DNA of 64,000 nucleotides from Nostoc linckia z4. GTDB lineage: Bacteria > Cyanobacteriota > Cyanobacteriia > Cyanobacteriales > Nostocaceae. Positions 28,014 to 35,595 of this stretch are shown piece after piece. The position numbers and the translations under genes were made by a program. Where the stretch lies: assembly GCF_002608075.1 (NCBI RefSeq), contig NZ_LAHA01000003.1, forward strand, positions 4,135 to 68,134, in the 5' to 3' direction. The notes beneath the pieces were generated by a model that was not told where the DNA came from, searched no databases, and was given only the letters and a program-made list of their open reading frames with translations. Position 1 is the stretch's first letter. Each line of letters starts with the position of its first letter.

Positions 28014-28410
28014 TTTCGGAACAAACTCCCCAAAAGCTAGTCCCAATTATGTTGGGCTTGTTAAGTTTTTGGTACAGCCGTTTTTAGAATCTCCAGAGAC
28101 TTTAAGCGTCGATAGTGAAATTTCCCAAACCCTAAATCGGGTTTGGATTCGCATCGCCTTTGACAGCACAGATAAAGGAAAAGTGTTTGGTCGAGGAGGA
28201 CGTAATATTCAGGCAATTCGTACAGTAATTGCCGCAGCCGCAGCCGCAGCTGGGCAATCAGTATATCTGGATATCTACGGCAGCACTACTCCAGGTCGGG
28301 AGGGTATGTCTTTTGATGAAGACACAGAGGATCGATCGCCGCCACCACCAAAAACAAGAGAACCGCGAACAAATGGGCCCAAACCCATTGTTAAACCCCG
28401 CATCCGCTAG
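27976..28410 (+). CDS. KH-domain RNA-binding protein (KhpA-like), extended
   Basis: A 144-residue protein containing a type II KH domain: [19 protein letters not shown], then [30 protein letters not shown] with the GxxG-type loop [10 protein letters not shown]. Canonical KhpA is about 75-80 residues; this one has a 20-residue N-terminal lead and a 45-residue Pro/Arg-rich, probably disordered tail ([15 protein letters not shown]). The ATG at 27976 lies inside rpsP; no other good start lies between it and the domain, so the overlap appears real. Known of the family: KhpA pairs with KhpB and binds small and messenger RNAs. The rpsP link is widely conserved. A terminator follows at 28431. Confidence 0.87.
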   Translation: MFLNRSVPQPHHNFGTNSPKASPNYVGLVKFLVQPFLESPETLSVDSEISQTLNRVWIRIAFDSTDKGKVFGRGGRNIQAIRTVIAAAAAAAGQSVYLDIYGSTTPGREGMSFDEDTEDRSPPPPKTREPRTNGPKPIVKPRIR

Positions 28411-28430
28411 ATTAAAACTAGAAAAACAAG

Positions 28431-28467
28431 TCTGAGCGGTTGTGGTTACCTCCGCTCAGAATTTTTG
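28431..28467 (+). terminator. Rho-independent terminator after rpsP-KH
   Basis: A 9-bp stem (TCTGAGCGG / CCGCTCAGA) with a 12-nt loop is followed directly by ATTTTTG. It begins 20 bp after the KH gene stop. Shape and position fit the end of the rpsP operon. Confidence 0.8.
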
Positions 28468-28569
28468 TGGAGATGGAAAGTAGCAAAGATCTATTTTTTT
28501 GACTCTTGCCATCAATTACATACTGATGAAACTAGCTGATAGTCATATACAACTGTGATAATCCCTGTA

Positions 28570-28576
28570 AGGAGGT
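28570..28576 (+). promoter_or_regulatory. Strong ribosome-binding site of rpsU
   Basis: AGGAGGT at 28570-28576 is a full Shine-Dalgarno match. It lies 10 nt before the GTG at 28587 and overlaps the more upstream in-frame GTG at 28575, so it selects 28587 as the start. Confidence 0.85.
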
Positions 28577-28586
28577 GAACCAGGGA

Positions 28587-28760
28587 GTGGCTGAAATTCG
28601 TTTGGGTGAAAATGAGTCAATTGACTCGGCACTAAGACGCTTTAAAAAGAAAATTCAAAAAGCCGGAATTTTATCCGAAATCAAACGTCGTGAAAGATAC
28701 GAAAAACCCAGTTTGCGGCGGAAGCGTAAAGCGGAACTCGCACGTAAAGTTGTTCGTTAA
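28587..28760 (+). CDS. rpsU: 30S ribosomal protein S21
   Basis: A 57-residue basic protein: [19 protein letters not shown], then [23 protein letters not shown] and a Lys/Arg-rich tail, the complete S21 pattern. It joins the 30S platform near the anti-Shine-Dalgarno region and helps initiation. The start is the GTG at 28587 because of the ribosome-binding site 10 nt upstream; the longer frame from 28575 would place the initiator in that site. It is monocistronic, with a palindrome behind it. Confidence 0.96.
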   Translation: MAEIRLGENESIDSALRRFKKKIQKAGILSEIKRRERYEKPSLRRKRKAELARKVVR

Positions 28761-28780
28761 TAAATCAAAGAAACCTTAGT

Positions 28781-28812
28781 TTTAGAGACGTTGCAATTGC
28801 AACGTCTCTAAA
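28781..28812. repeat. Perfect 32-bp palindrome (GAGACGTTGCAA family)
   Basis: Arms TTTAGAGACGTTGCAA / TTGCAACGTCTCTAAA form a perfect palindrome 20 bp after rpsU. The same core recurs at 42982-43013. It may act as a transcript end, but there is no T-run on the plus strand. Confidence 0.85.
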
Positions 28813-28941
28813 AAGATTTTGAAATCGCGCACCCACGTTTTCATGCATGAAATTAGCAATACCAAAAAAATAATTTCCAAATCCCAAATTTAAGTTGTGC
28901 TCAAAGCGCACCAAGGGTGCGACTCAAATCTAAAATTACTT

Positions 28942-29895
28942 ATGGTAGGTGCTTCAACAATTCAGTTGCCGAATATTTCCAGTGCCATCGCTCTTGCAGG
29001 AGATGGAGAAGAAAATCTCAAATTTCTATCTCGGCAAACAGGAGCTAATTTAGTGTTGCGCGGACAAGAATTACTGATTTCTGGTACAGATAAGCAAATT
29101 GAACTGGCGACGAAATTAGTGCGATCGCTTGAAGAACTGTGGACTAAAGGCAATACAATATCCAGTGCCGATATTTTAACAGCTCGTCAAGCCATAGATG
29201 GCGATCGGCAAGGCGAACTGCAAGATTTACAACGAGATGTCCTCGCCAGAAGCCGCCGAGGCGAAGAAATTCGCGCCAAAACCTTTCGTCAACGTCAATA
29301 CATCGAGGCAATACGCAAGCGAGACCTCACCTTTGGTATTGGGCCTGCCGGTACTGGTAAGACTTATCTGGCTGTGGTTGTGGCCGTCCAAGCACTCCTA
29401 GCCAATCAATTTGAAAAACTCATTTTAACTCGTCCTGCCGTAGAAGCAGGCGAACGACTCGGCTTTTTACCTGGAGACTTGCAACAGAAAGTCAATCCCT
29501 ACCTCCGCCCACTTTACGACGCTATTTACGAATTCATCGACCCCGAAAAAGTACCCAATTTAATGGAACGCGGTGTCATTGAAGTTGCACCACTGGCTTA
29601 TATGCGGGGACGTACTCTGAATAATGCCTTTGTAATTGTAGATGAAGCCCAAAATACTACACCAGGTCAGATGAAAATGGTTTTAACTCGTTTGGGCTTT
29701 CGTTCCAAAATGGTAATTACAGGCGATATTACCCAAACAGATTTGCCACTCAACCAACCATCAGGCCTAACAATAGCATTGCAAATTTTAAAACATGTAG
29801 AAGGCATCGCCTTTTGTGAATTTTCCCAAAAAGATGTTGTTCGCCATCCATTAGTTCAGCGAATTGTCGCTGCTTATGAACAACATGAAAAATAG
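28942..29895 (+). CDS. PhoH-like ATPase
   Basis: A 317-residue protein of the PhoH/YbeZ family. The Walker A motif is GPAGTGKTYLA and Walker B is AFVIVDEAQN, followed by the conserved TPGQMKMVLTRLG and KMVITGDITQTDLP segments. The N-terminal part (NISSAIALAGDGEENLKFLS) is the KH-like region of long PhoH proteins. The upstream GTG (28897) gives 15 extra residues without family resemblance, so the ATG at 28942 is preferred, though no strong ribosome site precedes either. PhoH proteins are ATPases linked to RNA metabolism and ribosome maturation, often with YbeY; that partner is not in view here. Confidence 0.93.
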   Translation: MVGASTIQLPNISSAIALAGDGEENLKFLSRQTGANLVLRGQELLISGTDKQIELATKLVRSLEELWTKGNTISSADILTARQAIDGDRQGELQDLQRDVLARSRRGEEIRAKTFRQRQYIEAIRKRDLTFGIGPAGTGKTYLAVVVAVQALLANQFEKLILTRPAVEAGERLGFLPGDLQQKVNPYLRPLYDAIYEFIDPEKVPNLMERGVIEVAPLAYMRGRTLNNAFVIVDEAQNTTPGQMKMVLTRLGFRSKMVITGDITQTDLPLNQPSGLTIALQILKHVEGIAFCEFSQKDVVRHPLVQRIVAAYEQHEK

Positions 29896-29897
29896 AT

Positions 29898-30002
29898 ATG
29901 GGGCATGGGGCATGGAGATGAGGGAGCAGAGGAGCTTTAGATTTCTCTTCTGTCCTTCTGCCTTTTTTCATGCCCAATGCCCCATGCCCCATGCCCAATG
30001 CC
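29898..30002. repeat. Heptamer repeat array
   Basis: GGGGCATGGGGCATGG at the left is mirrored by CATGCCCAATGCCCCATGCC at the right around an AG-rich centre. It is a short member of the bipartite array type seen at 27490 and elsewhere. It is followed by TAATGACTAA-type short repeats up to the next start codon. Confidence 0.8.
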
Positions 30003-30032
30003 CAATAACTAATGACTAAGGACTAATGACTA

Positions 30033-30437
30033 ATGACCACAACATTAAAAGAATTTTTAGCAGCTTGTGAAAATCTAGGAACTTTGCGTCTAATTGTTAC
30101 TAGCAGTGCTGCTGTTTTGGAAGCAAGGGGTAAGTTAGAAAAACTATTTTATGCAGAATTACCCAAGGGTAAATATGCAAATATGCACACCGAAGGTTTT
30201 GAATTTCACTTGAATATGGACAGAATTATTCAAGTAAAATTTGAAACAGGGGAAGCAAAAAGAGGTAATTTTACAACTTATGCTATTCGTTTTTTAGATG
30301 ATAAACAAGAGCCAGCTTTAAGCTTATTTTTGCAATGGGGTAAGCCAGGAGAATATGAACCAGGACAAGTGGAAAATTGGCAAGCTTTAAAAGAAAAGTA
30401 CGGTGAAATTTGGCAACCTTTACCAGCTGAAATTTAA
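30033..30437 (+). CDS. ChuX/HutX-like putative haem-binding protein
   Basis: A 134-residue soluble protein. The sequence LIVTSSAAVLEARGKLEKLFYAE followed by EGFEFHLNMDRIIQVKFETG and TYAIRFLDDKQEPALSLFLQWGKPG fits, from memory, the cyanobacterial branch of the ChuX/HutX haem-utilisation fold. Members of that fold are dimeric cytoplasmic haem carriers or storage proteins. No signal peptide or metal-binding cysteines are seen. I cannot confirm the family without a profile search; if wrong it is a conserved cyanobacterial protein of unknown role. It is convergent with ccmK, and no haem-uptake genes lie nearby. Confidence 0.6.
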   Translation: MTTTLKEFLAACENLGTLRLIVTSSAAVLEARGKLEKLFYAELPKGKYANMHTEGFEFHLNMDRIIQVKFETGEAKRGNFTTYAIRFLDDKQEPALSLFLQWGKPGEYEPGQVENWQALKEKYGEIWQPLPAEI

Positions 30438-30479
30438 TTAGACATTTGATGAAATTAATTCTGCCTTATCCGAAACCTT

Positions 30480-30510
30480 TGTAGAGACGTAGCAATGCTA
30501 CGTATCTACA
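30480..30510. repeat. Palindrome overlapping the ccmK stop codon
   Basis: Arms TGTAGAGACGTAGC / GCTACGTATCTACA, nearly the same as the palindrome at 5761. Its right arm covers the stop codon of the ccmK-like gene, so it could act as a transcript end between the two convergent genes. Confidence 0.75.
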
Positions 30511-30844
30511 CAGACAGGGGTGGAGGAAATCGAATATCTGCGCTAAATTGTTCCACATTGGCACTGCGATAAATGGGTAAAACATATTCTAAATTTTCGT
30601 GGGGGCGGGGAATAATATGCTGAGAAAGCACCTCACCACCGTTTACACGCAAGGCTGCCTTTAGTCCTGCGGTTATTGCCACATCCACCTCGCCCACAAC
30701 TCCACGAATTAACACAGTAATTCGTCCCAAATCAGTATTTTCATACCCCACAAGCGTCACACGGGCAGCTTTACACATGGCATCTCCCACTTCAACTGCT
30801 GTGGGAACGCCGTAAACTTCAATCATACCTAGTGCCAATGTCAC
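30506..30844 (-). CDS. ccmK: CcmK-type carboxysome shell protein (BMC hexamer) with altered pore loop
   Basis: A 112-residue single-BMC-domain protein. GMIEVYGVPTAVEVGDAM, KAARVTLVGYE, GRITVLIRG, RVNGGEVLSQHIIPRP and HENLEYVLPI follow CcmK2 closely. The start is the GTG at 30844: translation as MTLALGMIE aligns with the usual MPIAVGMIE, and GGAG lies 9 nt upstream; the longer TTG frame (30865) would add seven unrelated residues. The pore loop reads NTDLG where CcmK1/K2 have KIGSG, removing the conserved Lys and adding an acid, which should change metabolite passage. The gene stands alone, away from any ccm operon in view, like the satellite ccmK copies known from cyanobacteria. Which paralogue (K3-K6) it is cannot be settled here. 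Confidence 0.9.
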   Translation of the reverse strand: MTLALGMIEVYGVPTAVEVGDAMCKAARVTLVGYENTDLGRITVLIRGVVGEVDVAITAGLKAALRVNGGEVLSQHIIPRPHENLEYVLPIYRSANVEQFSADIRFPPPLSV

Positions 30845-31105
30845 GTCGCTTTGCTCCGAATTCAAAATTCAAAATTCAAAATTAATCATCCCCATCAATA
30901 AATTCAGGGGTTTGTATCCTTTGGGCTTTCGGTCATACTTGTAACAGAATTGAGGATTGTATGTTGGTAGGGCTGTAAAATTGTACACCACTACGGCTAA
31001 TTCATTTTGTTGCAAAGATTTTTGGAACGGGTATAAAGTTAGTTATTAAGGTATATTCTCTATTTCAAAAATAGGCAATATCTCTAAGTGTTTTATTATC
31101 TCATA

Positions 31106-31342
31106 TAGGAATCTGATTTGAGTTATGAAATCCTACAGTATGGGCAGGGAATAGGGAATCAAGCTGTTGCAGGAGTAAATCGTTTTTTCACCAAATCAAA
31201 TATGAGTTCTATATATAGGAATCCTATTTGATTTTTGAACAAAATTCCGTACACTTTATTCTTTTATAACTTTGTTGCCTATTGCCTCTTGCCTCTTACC
31301 TACCTATATAGATCAGTTCATTAATCAAATCAGACTGCTATA
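31106..31342. mobile_element. Two adjacent inverted-repeat elements (family B)
   Basis: Unit 1 runs from TATAGGAATCTGATTTGA (31107) to CAAATCAAATATGAG..TATATA (about 31218). Unit 2 runs from TATAGGAATCCTATTTGATT (31214) to ATCAAATCAGACTGCTATA (31342) with a core rich in GCCTATTGCCTCTTGCC. They share ends with copies at 23158 and 41508. They account for most of the 30845-31367 gap between ccmK and the next gene; the first 260 bp of that gap shows nothing else clear. Confidence 0.55.
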
Positions 31343-31367
31343 TTCATTTTTAATCAATAAATAATCA

Positions 31368-32189
31368 ATGTTTAATACAAAACTACTCATGTTTATAATT
31401 AGGAGTATTTGGAGTTTTTGTTTGCTGATTTTATTCTTCTTAGGAAGTGGTGAAGCCGTTGCAGGGGAGTTGTCTCAACGCTTAGCTAACTTTCCTCAGT
31501 GGGAAAAATTAACTTCCGTACAACCAGCATCAGGTGATTTAGTTTACCCTGAGTGGATGGCTGGCACTTGGGAGGTAACAAGTACGTTAATAGATTTGGT
31601 TGCGCCTTTAGCTCCAGATATTGTGACGCCGGGGTTTGAAGGTAATCGCCGACAATTGAATCAACCTGTAAGTTTTCTAGTAAGATTTATCAAAGAACAA
31701 CCACGTAATACTGGATTTAAAATACTTCCTTGGGTAGATAGCAAATCACCAATTTTAGTAGCAGATAGAGCATTTAATAGTTTGAATTTGGCACGGGCTT
31801 CTTTAGGAAATGAAGCGGTGTTAGCAGTTAAAGTAGATCCAGATTCACCTAATCGTCAAATTACATTTTTGCGTAGCAGTCGCCAGCTAGTTTCCACTGT
31901 TACTGCACGGGCTACAGAAACTACTGCTGATGGTAAGTTTGTGACAACAGAAGTATTTCAACAACTATTTAAAGGCAGTTCTCGTCCTTATTTAAATTCT
32001 GTAGAATCTACCACGGCTTACCACAAAGTGATAGCGGATAATCCAGCAATTGAAGCGGATCAAGTCACTGCTGTTTATCTTTCACCCCAAGATCCGAATT
32101 ATTTTAACGCAGCTTCTCGCCCAGTAGCTCTTTATCGCTATCATTTGCAATTTGTCCCCGCACAAATGCTTACTAATTCAAAGGAATGA
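31368..32189 (+). CDS. Exported protein, DUF6816-like, possibly thylakoid-lumen
   Basis: A 273-residue protein with an N-terminal hydrophobic segment (SIWSFCLLILFFLGSGEAVA, cleavage near residue 32). The mature part has YPEWMAGTWEVTSTLIDLVAPLAPDI, a lipocalin-like opening motif, then FLVRFIKEQ, ILVADRAFNSLNLARA and a C-terminal YRYHLQF strand. I associate it from memory with DUF6816, a family shared by cyanobacteria and plastids whose plant members are lumenal; this needs a profile search. No cofactor motif is visible. It is followed 88 bp later by an ABC exporter on the same strand, without clear functional tie. Confidence 0.65.
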   Translation: MFNTKLLMFIIRSIWSFCLLILFFLGSGEAVAGELSQRLANFPQWEKLTSVQPASGDLVYPEWMAGTWEVTSTLIDLVAPLAPDIVTPGFEGNRRQLNQPVSFLVRFIKEQPRNTGFKILPWVDSKSPILVADRAFNSLNLARASLGNEAVLAVKVDPDSPNRQITFLRSSRQLVSTVTARATETTADGKFVTTEVFQQLFKGSSRPYLNSVESTTAYHKVIADNPAIEADQVTAVYLSPQDPNYFNAASRPVALYRYHLQFVPAQMLTNSKE

Positions 32190-32277
32190 TTTCAACTTTT
32201 AGCCCTTGACTATTTTGTAGTATACTTGTAACTTGTAAGTTCCAAGCTCACGATCGCGCTCTTGGAAGGTGTGCATC

Positions 32278-34098
32278 ATGGCGACATTTCGAGATATTGT
32301 CAGTTACTTTCGTGCTGACTGGAAGCAGAGTGTTTTCAGTATCACAGCATCTAGCATTTACGAAATTATTGATTTAGTTGTACCTTATGTGATTGGGCAG
32401 ATTTTAAATGTTTTGTCCAATGAACCCTTGGATAAACCCCTTGCAAGTGCCATTGCAACTTTTTCTGACATCATAAATTACCCAGTGAATAAATCTCTAT
32501 CTTTGGGAGTATTACTAGGTTTAATTTTTGTTGTCACTGTAGTGAGAGCGCCTACACAACCTTGGTTAACAATTTGGTTTCATTGGGCTATTGCTTTAAG
32601 GCGGCGTCGCTATCAAAGCCAAACAGCCATCGAAAAAATTCTCACCCTGCCACTAGAATTTTATGATGAAAATAATCCGGGACGCATTGCTGGGCGCGTA
32701 GCTAGAGGTATTGGGAACCATACTTTTTCATATCCCGAAATTGCCGGACAGTTGATTCCTAAATTGATTCGTGTACTGGCAATTTTTGTGTTTATTTTAG
32801 TCATCGAATGGCGAATTGCGGTTTTGTATTTAATTTCTTTTGTGTTTATTCTTGGCTTCACATTGAAGCACTTACAGCGGCTAATTTGGCACGAAACTCT
32901 TCTAGATAAATATATGGAAGATACCGAAAGCCGCACTTCCGAATTGATTACGAATATCAAAACTGTGAAAGCCTTTGCTACAGAAGCTAAGGAATTGAAG
33001 CGACAAAACCAGAGATTAGATCGGGAACTAAGACTAGTTATCGATCGCGTCCACGTAGGTTATGTGAAACTGTCTATTTGGCAAAGAAGCGTAATTCAGT
33101 TTTGTGTGTTTGCAATTTTGGGATTAACTTTAGCAGCAACGGTGGACGGGAGAATTTCTCTCGGTCATTTTATCATGGTTCTAACTCTTTCTAGCATGGC
33201 TTATGCCGAACTAGAACCTATTAGTACTTTGGCAGAAAGCTTTGCCCGTCGTTATTCTTCCATGTTGCGGTTTCACGAATTTCTTCAAGAACCAACTGGA
33301 GAAGATTCTGTTGGTCTTGTAGAAGAGAATAATCAGACAGAATCAGCTTATAAATTCACTGGAAAAATTGAATTTTTCCATGTCAATTTTGGATATAATC
33401 CCAATCTTCAAGTTTTGCAAGACATTAACTTGTTGATTGAGCCATATCAAACAGTGGCATTAGTGGGGCGTTCTGGTTCTGGAAAGTCTACTTTAGTGAA
33501 ATTGCTGTTGCGATATTTTGAACCTCAATCGGGTGAAATTTTCATTGATGGTCAAGATATTCGCACTTTAGATGTGGGTAAATATAGACGAAGATTAGCG
33601 ATCGTTCATCAAGAAGTAGACGTTTTTAACGGTACGCTATTGGAAAATCTCACCTATGGTAAGCGGGATGCCAGTTTAGAGGAGGTTCGAGAAGCTTGTC
33701 AAATTGCGAGAGTCGATGAAGTGGTGCAGCACTTACCCCAAGGTTATTACACCGTTGTTGGAGAACGAGGCGTTCGCTTATCTGGAGGACAAAGACAACG
33801 TTTGGGAATTGCCAGGGCGTTGTTAGTAAAACCAGACGTGCTGGTTTTTGACGAAGCCACCTCCAGCTTAGATTATGAGTCAGAACGTTCAATTCAGCTA
33901 GCAATGCGATCGATCCAAGGTACTTGTACCACCATTGTCATCGCCCACCGTCTGAGTACAGTACGGGAAGCAGATAAGATTGTAGTGCTAGACCAAGGAA
34001 AGATTGTAGAAGTGGGTAGCCACGACGAACTTTTACGTCACGAGGGTATTTATCGCCGCTTGCACTCCCTCCAAGAAACTGGAGAACTTTTAAATTAG
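32278..34098 (+). CDS. ABC exporter, fused permease and ATPase
   Basis: A 606-residue type I half-transporter. The membrane part (about 1-320) shows several hydrophobic segments such as LIPKLIRVLAIFVFILVIEW and the coupling-helix region NPGRIAGRVARG. The ATPase part has Walker A GRSGSGKST, a Q-loop (HQEVDVFNGTLLENLTYG), signature LSGGQRQRLGIARAL, Walker B VLVFDEATSSLD and H-loop IAHRLST. The ATG at 32278 is preferred over the GTG at 32269 because GGAAGG ends 8 nt before it. It should act as a homodimer exporting a lipid, peptide or drug; the substrate is unknown. No partner gene is adjacent. Confidence 0.93.
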   Translation: MATFRDIVSYFRADWKQSVFSITASSIYEIIDLVVPYVIGQILNVLSNEPLDKPLASAIATFSDIINYPVNKSLSLGVLLGLIFVVTVVRAPTQPWLTIWFHWAIALRRRRYQSQTAIEKILTLPLEFYDENNPGRIAGRVARGIGNHTFSYPEIAGQLIPKLIRVLAIFVFILVIEWRIAVLYLISFVFILGFTLKHLQRLIWHETLLDKYMEDTESRTSELITNIKTVKAFATEAKELKRQNQRLDRELRLVIDRVHVGYVKLSIWQRSVIQFCVFAILGLTLAATVDGRISLGHFIMVLTLSSMAYAELEPISTLAESFARRYSSMLRFHEFLQEPTGEDSVGLVEENNQTESAYKFTGKIEFFHVNFGYNPNLQVLQDINLLIEPYQTVALVGRSGSGKSTLVKLLLRYFEPQSGEIFIDGQDIRTLDVGKYRRRLAIVHQEVDVFNGTLLENLTYGKRDASLEEVREACQIARVDEVVQHLPQGYYTVVGERGVRLSGGQRQRLGIARALLVKPDVLVFDEATSSLDYESERSIQLAMRSIQGTCTTIVIAHRLSTVREADKIVVLDQGKIVEVGSHDELLRHEGIYRRLHSLQETGELLN

Positions 34099-34436
34099 GC
34101 CAAATTATCTGGCGTTCTAAGAGAAGTGGGGAAAAGGCTAAGGGGTAAAGGGGAAAGGGCAAATAAAAACCCTTTTCCCAACAATACTATAAATTTTCAG
34201 TCACCAGTCATAATGTATACAGTATGTGATAATAGACTTCAAGCAAAAGTTATCGCATACTGAACTTTCTTTGTCTGAGTAACGCAAAAAGCAAAGCTTA
34301 ACTATTCGCGAGTGCGTAAATAATATGGTTGGAGTTTTTATTATGACCATTTTTATGTGAAGATGAAAGCACAAATTACATTTACTAAATATTTATATAA
34401 AAAGTTTGATACATTATTTAATAATTTGTATTATTT
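34099..34436. other. Intergenic region ahead of the tubulin-like operon
   Basis: Positions 34151-34179 hold a hairpin, GGGAAAGGG pairing with CCCTTTTCCC, which could end the ABC transporter transcript though no T-run follows. The rest is AT-rich and presumably carries the operon promoter. The last 80 bp in the frame of the next gene contain several stop codons, so the downstream gene cannot be extended upstream. Confidence 0.4.
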
Positions 34437-35576
34437 GTGGATACAAACAAAATTACTCCGGGGCAAACACTTACTTCTACACAAAAAGTTGGCTTAGATT
34501 TAGTTGCCATTTTGGGTGGTGGACGAGATGTTGTCTTAGCCATTGATTTGACAGAAAGCGTGGGATTGAATGATGAAGGTCGTATTCGCTTACGTCAAAT
34601 TATTACCGATAGCCTCAAACCCGGAGATACTGTATACGTTATTCCTTTTGCTCAAGATATAGTTTTAAATGAGGTGAAATCGGATGCAAATCCGTTGGGC
34701 ACACCGATACATTTTAGTAGTCAAAATCAAGAAAATATTGACAAAATTTTAGGAAAAATTCCTTCCCCAGACCTGAGATATTACGGTACAGATATTCAGC
34801 AAGCTGAGTTGACTATTTATCAAGGTCTAGCTCAGATTAATCAAAATCGCCTACAAGCAAATCAAAACATCAAGCCGCAATCAGTGGTTTGGATTAGTGA
34901 TGCACCTTTATTTACAAAACCAGGAATTACCTCAGATACTTGGATAGAAACACCTGCTGGTAGTCCCTTTCGCCTAGCAGATTCTCCAGAAAGCCAACAA
35001 CGACAAGCATGGATTAATAGTTTACCGATTAATAGGCGATCGCTATCAATTAAAACACAGAATAATCAAGAATATAAACTCACAGTAGTAGACATTGCTC
35101 CTACAGTCCAGGAATTTTGCACGCCAGCACCAGGTAATCAAGAAACCTGTTTAGTTACGCCTTATTTAGTGAAAAAATTATGGTTGCCTGGATTATTCTC
35201 AATATTAATATTTATTGCACTTATTTTAGCTGGATTAAAAGTATATCGATTGCGAAAAAAATGGGAATTAATAGTCGATTTTGAAGTCACAGCCAAGCCA
35301 GAAGACCAAAAATGTACTTTGCCAAATAATAAAAGAATTGCAATTGGTGAATATGATTCCACTTGTGTAGATTCTATTGATTGTCCAGGAGAAGAAGTTA
35401 GAGCATATTTAGAGCGCAAAGGTGAAAAACTTTATTTAGTGCCAACTAATTTGGCAGCAATTTATTACGACGAGCGCGAAATTACCTCGCGTACTCTGAT
35501 AAATAAATCTAAATTTCGCATTAATTGTCCATATCGCAACCGCGACTACGAAATCATTATTAAACTTAAAAAATAA
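34437..35576 (+). CDS. VWA-domain membrane protein of a tubulin-like operon
   Basis: A 379-residue protein. Its N-terminal half is a von Willebrand A domain: VVLAIDLTESVG gives a MIDAS variant D-x-T-x-S (D37, T39, S41), YYGTDIQQAE gives the second Thr/Asp, and VVWISDAPLF the third Asp. One membrane helix (LPGLFSILIFIALILAGLKVY, about 250-270) precedes a cytoplasmic C-terminal domain of about 100 residues (KCTLPNNKRIAIGEYDSTCVDS). The GTG start lacks a clear ribosome site and there is no signal peptide, so the N-terminus may be incomplete or wrongly placed. It lies 19 bp before the tubulin-like gene and opens the four-gene set; it probably senses or scaffolds at the membrane (inference). Confidence 0.85.
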   Translation: MDTNKITPGQTLTSTQKVGLDLVAILGGGRDVVLAIDLTESVGLNDEGRIRLRQIITDSLKPGDTVYVIPFAQDIVLNEVKSDANPLGTPIHFSSQNQENIDKILGKIPSPDLRYYGTDIQQAELTIYQGLAQINQNRLQANQNIKPQSVVWISDAPLFTKPGITSDTWIETPAGSPFRLADSPESQQRQAWINSLPINRRSLSIKTQNNQEYKLTVVDIAPTVQEFCTPAPGNQETCLVTPYLVKKLWLPGLFSILIFIALILAGLKVYRLRKKWELIVDFEVTAKPEDQKCTLPNNKRIAIGEYDSTCVDSIDCPGEEVRAYLERKGEKLYLVPTNLAAIYYDEREITSRTLINKSKFRINCPYRNRDYEIIIKLKK

Positions 35577-35595
35577 TTCTTATTAGGTGCATATT

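Noticed and set aside
34151..34179. Terminator after the ABC exporter
   Set aside because: A GGGAAAGGG/CCCTTTTCCC stem exists but no T-run follows; noted only in the intergenic entry.
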